Below are positions 34,147 through 41,338 of a stretch of 49,351 nt of DNA, in pieces. The stretch is from contig NZ_GG704782.1 of the NCBI RefSeq assembly GCF_000160535.1, positions 285,331 through 334,681 on the forward strand. The letters are read 5' to 3'. Made by a program: the position numbers and the translations under genes. The notes beneath the pieces are model-generated. The model did not search any database and was not told the origin of the DNA. It saw nothing but the letters and a program-made list of their open reading frames with translations. Source of the stretch: Hallella bergensis DSM 17361 (GTDB lineage: Bacteria; Bacteroidota; Bacteroidia; Bacteroidales; Bacteroidaceae). Numbering within the stretch: the first letter of the stretch is position 1; every line of letters starts with the position of its first letter.

Positions 34147-34185
34147 TCGTTATTTCTTTTAATTGTTAATGCTTTTTGTAAATAT

Positions 34186-34246
34186 AAACTTTAGAAAACA
34201 AGATTCCGACATCTCTACAATGTCGGAATCTTGTTTTCTAAAGTTT
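34186..34246 (-). repeat. Perfect 27-bp hairpin in the greA leader
   Basis: Arms at 34186-34212 and 34220-34246 are exact reverse complements with a 7-nt loop (CTCTACA on the plus strand). The GC-richest part, TTCCGACAT, is next to the loop. It lies 40 bp upstream of greA and downstream of the predicted greA promoter, so every greA transcript from that start would carry it. No long T-run follows directly. Confidence 0.85.
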
Positions 34247-34265
34247 GTGTTTTTTCGTGTTTCTG

Positions 34266-34296
34266 CAAAGATAGGTATAATCTTTGATATGGGCAA
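34266..34296 (-). promoter_or_regulatory. Promoter of greA-HIT
   Basis: On the minus strand: TTG (34294-34296), 20 bp, TATCTTTG (34266-34273). It gives a leader of about 115 nt that includes the 27-bp hairpin. Confidence 0.65.
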
Positions 34297-34376
34297 TTTT
34301 TTTGGTTGTTTTTTCCCGATATCGTGAATCGGGTCAACAAAATTTCCCAAAAAGCTTATACCACTATGGCATAAAA

Positions 34377-34408
34377 AGACCCGGAACCGATGGTCGGCGT
34401 CCGGGTCT
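34377..34408 (-). terminator. Intrinsic terminator of the PorT-like gene
   Basis: On the minus strand, TCCGGGTCT pairs with AGACCCGGA (34377-34385 and 34400-34408 on the plus strand) and is followed by TTTT. It is 50 bp beyond the PorT-like stop codon. Confidence 0.75.
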
Positions 34409-34457
34409 GGTTTGTTGTTATACAAGGGAGTCGGGTTGCGGCACCCTACTGTATTGT

Positions 34458-35027
34458 TTAGAGTTCGAACTTATAGCCCAAGGTGATTTGGAACACGCTG
34501 TTCTTAGCCTTGGTTGTATCAAAGGCCTTGGTTACTCCGAAGTTGTAACGACCGTCAACTACGAAATTGCTGATTTCGTAAGACAGACCAACAGGAATAG
34601 ACAGGTCTACTGTTTTGGCATCGGTTTTGTCCTTGCTAATGCAGAATCCAGGCTGCAAACCGAGTTTCACGGCTAATCCTGGAACAACATACACATTGGC
34701 CATAACCGGTACATTGATGTAGCCCGTGTTGAGTTTCTTCGAATCTAACTTAACGGTTCCTAACAATGGAATGTCTGCTTTGCCACCGCCCCACTTGGAT
34801 CCTTGCATGGAGTAGAGTACACCGGCAGAGAAGCTAACCATGTCAGTTGCCTGATACTCGAGTTCAGCACCAGCGGCCAAGGCAACTTTGGCATCACCTT
34901 TCAATTCGCTAAGGTTTGCGATATTAACACCGATCTTTGGTTGAATGGTCGTTGTTCCAACTTCGTGCTGTGCGTAGGTTGCTACAGAAGCAAGCATTAC
35001 AACTGCTGATAAAATAAATTTTTTCAT
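34458..35027 (-). CDS. Outer-membrane beta-barrel protein, PorT-like
   Basis: A 189-residue protein from the ATG at 35027 (MKKFILSAVVMLASVATYAQ, a signal peptide with probable cleavage after YAQ). Alternative ATGs lie at 35036 and 35051. The mature part has alternating hydrophobic strands of a small eight-stranded barrel (TTIQPKIGVNIANLSELKG, VALAAGAELEYQATDMVSFSAGVLYSM, GYINVPVMANVYVV, GLAVKLGLQPGFCIS, FQITLGYKFEL) and ends in an aromatic/Leu residue, as outer-membrane barrels do. The function is unknown. A TATATTTG box at 35075-35082 on the minus strand and an intrinsic terminator frame it as a single-gene unit. Confidence 0.87.
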   Translation of the reverse strand: MKKFILSAVVMLASVATYAQHEVGTTTIQPKIGVNIANLSELKGDAKVALAAGAELEYQATDMVSFSAGVLYSMQGSKWGGGKADIPLLGTVKLDSKKLNTGYINVPVMANVYVVPGLAVKLGLQPGFCISKDKTDAKTVDLSIPVGLSYEISNFVVDGRYNFGVTKAFDTTKAKNSVFQITLGYKFEL

Positions 35028-35074
35028 AATCTTCATGTATTTATTAAACAAAATTATCCTTGAAAATTCGACGG

Positions 35075-35082
35075 CAAATATA
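35075..35082 (-). promoter_or_regulatory. -7-like box before the PorT-like gene
   Basis: TATATTTG on the minus strand, 48 bp before the chosen ATG. No TTG at 19-21 bp upstream. Confidence 0.4.
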
Positions 35083-35125
35083 CGTAAATTAGCTCGGGCG
35101 GCATTATTTTGTTATATTTTTTTCA

Positions 35126-38100
35126 CTATTTTACATTTTTATAACTACTTAAACATCCCTTTCCCTCTTTATAATAGTCCAAAAGTTGTTTAAATATCGG
35201 AGAGTGTGAAAGAACTTTAAGATTTCCCGTAAGGATCAGTTGCTTGCGTGCGCGAGTCATGGCCACGTTGAGTTTACGGTCTATCCAATGTCCGTTCTCC
35301 TCAAAGGTGTTAGCTGTGAGAAAGTTGAGCTGGTATCGCTGTTGTATGGTTAGCGAGTAGATGATGATGTCACGTTGCGAGCCTTGATATCGCTCCACGG
35401 TGTCAATGCTGATGTTTTCGAGGGCAGAGATGTCAAGTTTCTCGATTTCCTGGCGTATCATGGCTATCTGGTTTCGGTAGGGAACGATGACGCCCACAGT
35501 CTTGTCAGGGTCGAAACACTCTGCGGTGAACCGATGAATGCGCCGCAGTAGGTCAGTCACGATGCGCGCTTCATCGGCATTCACCTTATCGGATATGTCG
35601 GGCTGACGGCAGTCCTCCGAGGCAAAAAAGAGCATCCGATGCTGCTTCAGGAGGTCGTCTATAGCGTCTTCCGATGCTGCGGAGTAGCCAATCGAGTTGG
35701 TTTCCTGGTGGGGCAGGGGAACCGTTGTGAGCCGTTCGTCGAAGTAAAATGCCGTGCTGGGGAAGTGGGCAATGTCCGGATGCATTCGACCTTGACGCCG
35801 AAGAACACCCATGAAGTCCGTCCGTCCGCTCTTTTGTTCCAACCTGATCAGTCGTTCGAAGAGACTGCTCTTGCAGTCTTGCAGTCCGATAGCCTGCAGC
35901 TCAGGTTCTGTCACCGTTGCATCGCGGTCGTTTTGCTGCACCACAGCCGGCAGCTGCTTGTAGTCGCCTATCAATATAAACTTGTCAATGTTGCATATCG
36001 TTTCATCTTGTCCGCTTGCCGTAGCACGGTGACTGGCCAGCAATCCGATGATACCGGGCTCGAGAATCTGTGAACTTTCGTCGACGATCGCTGTGGAAAA
36101 ATGCTTCAGGCTGAACAGAAACGGTCGGGATTGCAACATCGATGTCGTTCCCACCACCACACGGGCATCGAGCAGCATCTGTCGCATCGCGCTCAGTTTG
36201 GGTTTTTCACCAATCCTGCCTGACAGGAGATAGGGCTTGAACTGAGGTGCACAGCTCAGCTCATTACCTATTCTGATAAAGTCGATACCGGCCTCCACGA
36301 GCATACTGCAAATCTCATCGACCGCACGGTTGGTATAGGACAGAAGGAGAATGGCGTGATCCGGCAGCACAAGACTTTCCTCCATCATGAATCTCAGCGC
36401 CCTACTGGTCTTGCCGGTACCCGGTGGGCCAACGAGCAGAAAATAGTCCCGGGCCTGTTTGGCCTTCAGCAGAATGGGGTCGAGCAGGGTGTCGTAGCTG
36501 CGCGACAAAGTCACGGTTTTGTCGCTACGCGGTGCGCGTTGGCCAAGCAGAAGCGCCTTGCGATCGGCGGTGGAGGTGACAAATTCGTAGAGGGAATGTA
36601 TGGCTGCACCCCCTCCCACATCGCTGTTGCCATGCTCAATGCACCACGCAAACTGTTGATCGGGGCGTGCATCCGCTCCGGGAGAAGACAGGAGGGCTGA
36701 ATAGGGAAGTCGTTCGAAGATGTCCGGATTCTGTTGTCCGTTGTTCAGTTTCACGGTGACACGGTCAGGATGAATCTCCGAGAGCCCACCCCTAAATACC
36801 ATCGCCTTCCGAATGTCGGGTTCCTCGTTTTCGGGATACGCATAAAGACACACCATATCACCCCTCCGGAAGTTGGGCAGGAAGTCTTCGCCCTGCACAG
36901 GAACTGCCAGAGTGACAAGGTCATAACTGTTGTTGCCCTTTTGTTCCCGGCTTTTCTCCTTATTGATAATGGTCAGTCCGGTATAGATATTACCCGTCTC
37001 CTTTTTTTCCTGAAGGGGCATATTCCAGAGGTTGGCCACACAGTTGCCCGTGCCTTCCACCACCCCCACTTTCGACATGAGGTTCTCGCGGATGGCAAAT
37101 TGCATCATCCTGCAGAAATAGGCACGCTCCAATGGCTGTAGGTGTTGCAGGGGAATGAGGGTGGCTTCGAGCGGCGGGCGCAGGTAATTTTCGTAAAAAT
37201 ATCCGTTCAGTCCCGTGGTGTTCAGGTTGTCGGAGGTGAGTTGTGGCAGGATGTGAGCAACCCCGTTGTGGGCCATGTCAAACTCGAGGGCGATGGCTTC
37301 GTTTCGAAAACGTATGGCCTCATAGACCAGTTTCATGAGATTGGCCACACTTATCAGCCCGCCCGGAAGGGGATATTTGGAATAGAGCAACCGTATATCA
37401 GTGCTCGATTGATGAAAGTTGTAGTAGAGTATACCGAAATACAGCAGCAGCTGCACATAGTGCTTCTCCATCATCTGCGAACCATGGGCGTTTCTGGTGT
37501 TGCGTTCGAGCATGATGTTGCGCCCCGACTTCTGCTCCACCAGCAGTTTCAGGTCGGTGGTCATCAGGTCCACACGTCCCTGTATGCCTAATTTTTCGCA
37601 GACAAAAGAAGGCTCAAGGATGGCCTTGTTCAGGTCAAACTCCCTGCGCAACTGTTCCACAATTTGTCGCAGGTTGGCTACCTGGGCAGAGGCATCCTGC
37701 TTGAATTGTTCTGCGTCGAAATCCAGACAGGTGCTGTATTCCAGCGCCTTATCCTTGAAACTTCGTATCAAGGTATGCCGGATGTCGGCTTTCGGATTGT
37801 TGATGATGTCGTCGAGCGCGCTGCCCGCAAAGTTTCCGAGCAGTATGGCTTGGCTGTTGGTTTTCTCCTGCATGCGGCTGACGAGGTAGAGCAACGGGTG
37901 GTGTCCGTAGTCTTCGAAGCACGATGCGATGACCGAGATATCGAGCAGGCAGTCGGGTTCCACCACGATCAGGCGTGGCGTGATGGTGTTTCCATCCACC
38001 TCGCAGCCCAGCAAGTTAAGGCTCATACCCACTTGCAGAATGTTGTTCAGATATCCCATGTCTGCATATTGCGTCTCCTTGGTATAGCAGACGGTTTTCA

Positions 38101-38572
38101 TCGACTCCGCACCCTCCTCGTCTACCACCACCGTGATGGTGTTTTCGTCCCACGCATTCACGGTGCACCGCTTGTCGGGCGCATTGGCATGGATGGATCT
38201 GTCCGTCGTTTTCCGGTTCCGTGGAAGTTTCGATGTGAGGTTGTCGGGCACAGCAACGCCAAACACTCGGCCGATGAGCGTGGCCAAGGCGCTGGCATCA
38301 TACAGTCGGTCTTCGGGCAGGAGAGCCTTCGTGCGGTTGCTGTTGCGTCGCATTCGCCGTATGGCATTGGCCTCCTCGAGAGGGATGTGGAATTGGCGGA
38401 TGAGCGTCTCGACCTGCGAGTTGAGGTCGCCAAACCCATGTTTGGAGTCTTTCAGTCCCTCCGCACACGTCAGCACGAGCGTTTCGTGCATAATTTTATT
38501 ACGCACGGCGGGAGCAACCTGGTCATCGGAGAGAACCGTCGAAATTCTCCCGAACAATTCAGAACAGTCCAT
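35126..38572 (-). CDS. Dna2-like nuclease-helicase (RecB/Cas4-type nuclease plus SF1 helicase)
   Basis: A 1148-residue protein from the ATG at 38572; an ATG eight codons upstream (38596) would deepen the overlap with ogt from 14 to 38 bp. A PD-(D/E)XK nuclease core is suggested by GRVDLM followed by LLVEQKSG (about 332-350), with MMEKHYVQLLLYFGIL behind it. The C-terminal third is an SF1 helicase of the Upf1/Dna2 kind: GPPGTGKT (715-722), DESSQ (831-835), GDYKQLP, RRQGRMHPDI, VERYQGSQRDIIIYS and LNVAMTRARK. It probably processes DNA ends or flaps. No clear Fe-S cysteine set was seen. Its place behind ogt suggests DNA repair. Confidence 0.87.
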   Translation of the reverse strand: MDCSELFGRISTVLSDDQVAPAVRNKIMHETLVLTCAEGLKDSKHGFGDLNSQVETLIRQFHIPLEEANAIRRMRRNSNRTKALLPEDRLYDASALATLIGRVFGVAVPDNLTSKLPRNRKTTDRSIHANAPDKRCTVNAWDENTITVVVDEEGAESMKTVCYTKETQYADMGYLNNILQVGMSLNLLGCEVDGNTITPRLIVVEPDCLLDISVIASCFEDYGHHPLLYLVSRMQEKTNSQAILLGNFAGSALDDIINNPKADIRHTLIRSFKDKALEYSTCLDFDAEQFKQDASAQVANLRQIVEQLRREFDLNKAILEPSFVCEKLGIQGRVDLMTTDLKLLVEQKSGRNIMLERNTRNAHGSQMMEKHYVQLLLYFGILYYNFHQSSTDIRLLYSKYPLPGGLISVANLMKLVYEAIRFRNEAIALEFDMAHNGVAHILPQLTSDNLNTTGLNGYFYENYLRPPLEATLIPLQHLQPLERAYFCRMMQFAIRENLMSKVGVVEGTGNCVANLWNMPLQEKKETGNIYTGLTIINKEKSREQKGNNSYDLVTLAVPVQGEDFLPNFRRGDMVCLYAYPENEEPDIRKAMVFRGGLSEIHPDRVTVKLNNGQQNPDIFERLPYSALLSSPGADARPDQQFAWCIEHGNSDVGGGAAIHSLYEFVTSTADRKALLLGQRAPRSDKTVTLSRSYDTLLDPILLKAKQARDYFLLVGPPGTGKTSRALRFMMEESLVLPDHAILLLSYTNRAVDEICSMLVEAGIDFIRIGNELSCAPQFKPYLLSGRIGEKPKLSAMRQMLLDARVVVGTTSMLQSRPFLFSLKHFSTAIVDESSQILEPGIIGLLASHRATASGQDETICNIDKFILIGDYKQLPAVVQQNDRDATVTEPELQAIGLQDCKSSLFERLIRLEQKSGRTDFMGVLRRQGRMHPDIAHFPSTAFYFDERLTTVPLPHQETNSIGYSAASEDAIDDLLKQHRMLFFASEDCRQPDISDKVNADEARIVTDLLRRIHRFTAECFDPDKTVGVIVPYRNQIAMIRQEIEKLDISALENISIDTVERYQGSQRDIIIYSLTIQQRYQLNFLTANTFEENGHWIDRKLNVAMTRARKQLILTGNLKVLSHSPIFKQLLDYYKEGKGCLSSYKNVK

Positions 38573-39182
38573 CCAGCTCCCCCTTGAAGATATCATTAGA
38601 CAATTCCTCGGCCAACGGAACAGTGCTGCTGTTAACCGTCAGGCGCAGGGGTCCCTTGCTCAGAGCGCTTCCGGCAGCGGCCTCCTCGGCCACCTGGGCC
38701 TCCCATTCCAACAGCCTTTTCTTCAGCTCCCGTCCCCAGTGGTATTCGCCTACCGACCCGTCGCTGTGGATAACCCGATGACAGGGAATGAGCATGGCCA
38801 CGGGATTGCGGGCGATGGCCGATGCCACGGCACGCACGGCTCCGGGCGAACCCAGGCGGTCAGCCATGTCCTGATAGCTTGCGGTCTGGCCGAACGGAAT
38901 TTCACGCAGCTGGTTCCATACCCCGATCTGGAACTCCGTACCACGCAGGTCGATGGTCAGGGGCTTGTCCAAACCTTCAAAAATGACACCTGCTACGGTC
39001 TCTGCCATCTCGTTGTCAATGGTGGTGGAGGTGTAAACACCCCACCGACTGCCCAGCTCGTGGATGGCTTGCATCCTGCTGTGTTCCAGAAACTGCAGGT
39101 CGCAGATGCCTTTTGCCGTGGCCGCTACAATGATTTCGCCAAAGGGGCTGTCGCTGAATCCGTAAACAATAGTTCCCATCAT
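38559..39182 (-). CDS. ogt: Methylated-DNA--protein-cysteine methyltransferase with C-terminal tail
   Basis: A 207-residue suicide repair protein that takes alkyl groups from O6-methylguanine. The acceptor motif IPCHRV has Cys134, and GTEFQIGVWNQLREIPFGQTASYQDMA and EYHWGRELKKRLLEWE are the standard flanking blocks. About 35 residues after the usual end (AQVAEEAAAGSALSKG onward) are an unassigned tail. An N-terminal Ada zinc domain is absent. The -7 box at 39187-39194 lies only 4 bp from the first ATG, so translation may be leaderless, starting at the first or second of two tandem ATGs. It overlaps the helicase gene by 14 bp. Confidence 0.92.
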   Translation of the reverse strand: MMGTIVYGFSDSPFGEIIVAATAKGICDLQFLEHSRMQAIHELGSRWGVYTSTTIDNEMAETVAGVIFEGLDKPLTIDLRGTEFQIGVWNQLREIPFGQTASYQDMADRLGSPGAVRAVASAIARNPVAMLIPCHRVIHSDGSVGEYHWGRELKKRLLEWEAQVAEEAAAGSALSKGPLRLTVNSSTVPLAEELSNDIFKGELDGLF

Positions 39183-39186
39183 GGTA

Positions 39187-39194
39187 CAAAGATA
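39187..39194 (-). promoter_or_regulatory. -7-like box directly before ogt
   Basis: TATCTTTG on the minus strand ends 4 bp before the ATG at 39182. No TTG at the standard distance upstream. If used, the mRNA is practically leaderless. Confidence 0.45.
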
Positions 39195-39246
39195 TAAAAA
39201 ACGGGTGAAAGCCTACCGCAAGATGTAAAAAAAATTGGGTTATCCG

Positions 39247-39276
39247 TTGTGGAACTTCAGAATTTTCTTAATTTTG
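39247..39276 (+). promoter_or_regulatory. Promoter of the guanine-deaminase-like gene
   Basis: TTG (39247-39249), 19 bp, TAATTTTG (39269-39276), 46 bp before the ATG at 39323. Confidence 0.65.
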
Positions 39277-39322
39277 TAAAGCGGCCTTGTGGCCTTGAAA
39301 ACCGACAATAATATAGACAGTT

Positions 39323-39790
39323 ATGGATAAAACAGAACTTATGCGCAGGGCCATTGTCCTCAGCGAAAAGAGTGTGATGACAGGTGGTGGCCCTTTCGGG
39401 GCAGTGATTGCCAGAAACGGCGTGGTGTTGGCCGAGGCTTCCAACAGTGTGACCATCGACCACGACCCCACGGCGCATGCTGAGGTCAATGCCATCCGGG
39501 TGGCCTGCGATCGCTTGCACACTTTCGACCTGTCGGGGTGCGAGATCTATTGTTCCTGTGAGCCATGCCCCATGTGTCTCGGAGCCATCTATTGGGCCCG
39601 ACTCGACCATATTTACTATGCCAACAATCGCAAGGCGGCTGCCAGCATAGGTTTCGACGACGATTTGATCTATCAGGAGATAGGCCGGGCCATGGCAGAC
39701 CGCCAAAAACCCATAGAAGAATTGCTGCCCGAGGAGGGCCGGAAAGCCTTCGACCTGTGGCGCAGCACAATCAACAAGACTACTTATTAA
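39323..39790 (+). CDS. guaD: Guanine deaminase-like nucleoside/base deaminase
   Basis: A 155-residue cytidine-deaminase-fold enzyme. The zinc site is HAEVNAIR (His52, Glu54) and CEPCPMCLGAIYWAR (Cys82, Cys85). GGPFGAVIARNGVVLAEASN and the C-terminal YQEIGRAMADRQKPIEELLPEEG fit the small bacterial guanine deaminase (GuaD) better than the tRNA adenosine deaminase TadA, which usually has a different C-terminal helix; the length also matches GuaD. It would convert guanine to xanthine in purine salvage. It is monocistronic and divergent from ogt. Confidence 0.82.
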   Translation: MDKTELMRRAIVLSEKSVMTGGGPFGAVIARNGVVLAEASNSVTIDHDPTAHAEVNAIRVACDRLHTFDLSGCEIYCSCEPCPMCLGAIYWARLDHIYYANNRKAAASIGFDDDLIYQEIGRAMADRQKPIEELLPEEGRKAFDLWRSTINKTTY

Positions 39791-39820
39791 CCCTTCTTGC
39801 TCCCTTTCGGGATGCTTCTG

Positions 39821-40837
39821 TCATTGTCCGTTTAGCCTTTTGTAGAACGTTATGATTTCTTCCCACGTCTTGAACTCATCGCTTCCGAACGCAATGCCGG
39901 TGCCCATGAATTCTTCACAGGGGTTGGTGTCGATGAAATAGTCGCCATAGAGCAGATGCTTCCGGTTGGTGTAGATCACGCGGTCGTGGGCCGGCGTGGA
40001 CAGATACTGCTCCACCCAGGCGGCGTTGGCAGCAAAGGTTTCGTGCTCGTTGGTCGGAGCCGGCATCACGATGTACACGTCATACGTCTCGACAAGCATC
40101 GAGAAGGCCTTGACTAAGCTCGAAGCCGGCTTGCCCCAGCCATCGCACAGTGTGCTTTGGTCAATATATACGATGTGGCGTTCGCGCCCTTCCTGTTTGT
40201 CATCAATCCATCTGATGGCCGGCACCACACCGTTCATGAACGAGCGGTCGTCCATGCGGTGCTCGCCGTGGAAGTGGGCCGCCTGTGGGTAGTGGCTCCT
40301 GTAGAGATCGAACGTATGCACCACCGGATCAGCATCGCCGAAGAGTCCCCATACGCGACGCTGTTCCTCGGTTTTCTGTTCGGGAGTCATGGCTTCCAGT
40401 TCCACAAAACACCGCTCGGTCATCTCTTTGTATTCTTTCTCCAGTGCCTTGGTCACGATAAACTCTTTCTCGCCGTCCTCGCGTGGGTTTTGCCACGTCT
40501 GCATCCCCGTCATGCCGTGGTCTTTCATGGTTTGTCCCATTTGAAAGGCAGGGTTCACCAAGATGCGGTCGTAGCCGTAGAGCATCTCGGTGTACATGCC
40601 ACCCATCGACGTACCGATGATGAGGTCGGGACGCTCCTCGGCTGCCTTCTTTTTCAGAAAATCCAAGGCTTCTTCCGGATGCAGCGGAATGTCGAATGCG
40701 ACGACGCGCGCATGGGGAAAGACCTGTCGGATGCGTGCCACCGTACCCGTCGCTGCTGACGAGCCGAAGCCGTGGTTATACATGATGGTTTTCCCGTTCA
40801 TCAGGTCGGGAAATTGTTTGATGTAAGGATTGTCCAT
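39821..40837 (-). CDS. YqiA-like alpha/beta hydrolase fused to a HAD nucleotidase-like domain
   Basis: A 338-residue protein. Residues 1 to about 205 are a small YqiA/YcfP-type esterase: NHGFGSS (21-27), nucleophile elbow GTSMGG (Ser77), a likely acid in GDADPV and the His in HFHGEHRM. Residues about 220-335 resemble a 5'(3')-deoxyribonucleotidase: HIVYIDQSTLCDGWG, then TYDVYIVMPAPTNEH and a GDYFIDTNP ending. In active HAD enzymes the first motif is DxD; here it reads DQS (Asp226, Ser228), and GDYLIDD reads GDYFIDT, so the second domain may be catalytically impaired. Substrates are unknown. It is a single gene. Confidence 0.78.
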   Translation of the reverse strand: MDNPYIKQFPDLMNGKTIMYNHGFGSSAATGTVARIRQVFPHARVVAFDIPLHPEEALDFLKKKAAEERPDLIIGTSMGGMYTEMLYGYDRILVNPAFQMGQTMKDHGMTGMQTWQNPREDGEKEFIVTKALEKEYKEMTERCFVELEAMTPEQKTEEQRRVWGLFGDADPVVHTFDLYRSHYPQAAHFHGEHRMDDRSFMNGVVPAIRWIDDKQEGRERHIVYIDQSTLCDGWGKPASSLVKAFSMLVETYDVYIVMPAPTNEHETFAANAAWVEQYLSTPAHDRVIYTNRKHLLYGDYFIDTNPCEEFMGTGIAFGSDEFKTWEEIITFYKRLNGQ

Positions 40838-40949
40838 GGTTCTTTCTTTTGGGAGGTCGAAAAATCATTTCTGGAAGTTGCCTCCGCCGGCACCTCTGCC
40901 ATTCCCGTGGGGTGAGGCAGGGTCGTTTATGCAACTCCCATAACTATTG

Positions 40950-40957
40950 CAAAGATA
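40950..40957 (-). promoter_or_regulatory. -7-like box of the hydrolase-HAD gene
   Basis: TATCTTTG on the minus strand, 113 bp before the ATG at 40837. No TTG at 19-21 bp upstream was found. Confidence 0.4.
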
Positions 40958-41083
40958 CAAATTTTCACCTAAAAAGTCTCGCTGTGATGCTTCAATTTAT
41001 TTGGACATTCGGTCATGAGGATCTCTCCGGAGTGACTACCAGCTGTTTTGTGATGCCCATTCGACTTGAACGTCATCACACAA

Positions 41084-41171
41084 CGGCCGCCATACACGTG
41101 TACGTCGGCCGTCATACACCTGTCTGCCGAACGCGATACACGTGTATTGCGGCCGCCAAACGCCGGCGATA
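41084..41171. repeat. 22-bp tandem array, copy 3 (clearest)
   Basis: Four contiguous 22-bp units: 41084, 41106, 41128 and 41150. They read CGGCCGCC-ATACACGTGTAC-GT, CGGCCGTC-ATACACCTGTCT-GC, CGAACGCG-ATACACGTGTAT-TG and CGGCCGCCAAACG followed by CCGGCGATA. Each of the first three units combines a CG-rich block with the 12-bp palindrome ATACACGTGTAT or a close variant. No spacers, no open frame and no transposon ends are present. Confidence 0.8.
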
Positions 41172-41260
41172 AAACGTCATGATGAGGCCTGTTGGTTGTA
41201 AATATGACACAAAACGAATTTAAAAAATGTTTAATGTGGTAGAAATAGCTAAATAAACAT

Positions 41261-41268
41261 TATCTTTG
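41261..41268 (+). promoter_or_regulatory. -7-like box of the glycan-degradation operon
   Basis: TATCTTTG on the plus strand, 71 bp before the first ATG. A -33 match is weak (TGTG at 41235-41238), which is common for operons that depend on an activator. Confidence 0.45.
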
Positions 41269-41338
41269 TGCTATCTATCTGGCATTTTCCTGCCTTCCCA
41301 ATCATGAAGTTGATAGATTCATCAAAAACCTAAAAATA

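Larger units (their letters stand above)
40838..41338. other. Gene-free stretch with promoters and the clearest 22-bp array
   Basis: No supported gene in 501 bp between divergent genes. A TATCTTTG box on the minus strand at 40950-40957 could serve the hydrolase-HAD gene. The 22-bp array lies at 41084-41171. A TATCTTTG box on the plus strand at 41261-41268 precedes the glycan operon by 71 bp. Short open frames here have no recognisable product. Confidence 0.65.

Noticed and set aside
34186..34246. Insertion-sequence terminal repeats
   Set aside because: The arms are only 7 nt apart, so no element is enclosed. No flanking target duplication was seen, although a small mobile hairpin cannot be fully excluded.
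34159..34425. 88-codon minus-strand frame upstream of greA
   Set aside because: It spans the 27-bp hairpin, the greA promoter and the PorT-like terminator; its composition is not protein-like.
41084..41171. CRISPR array
   Set aside because: Units are contiguous and degenerate at 22 bp, with no unique spacers between repeats and no cas gene in the window.
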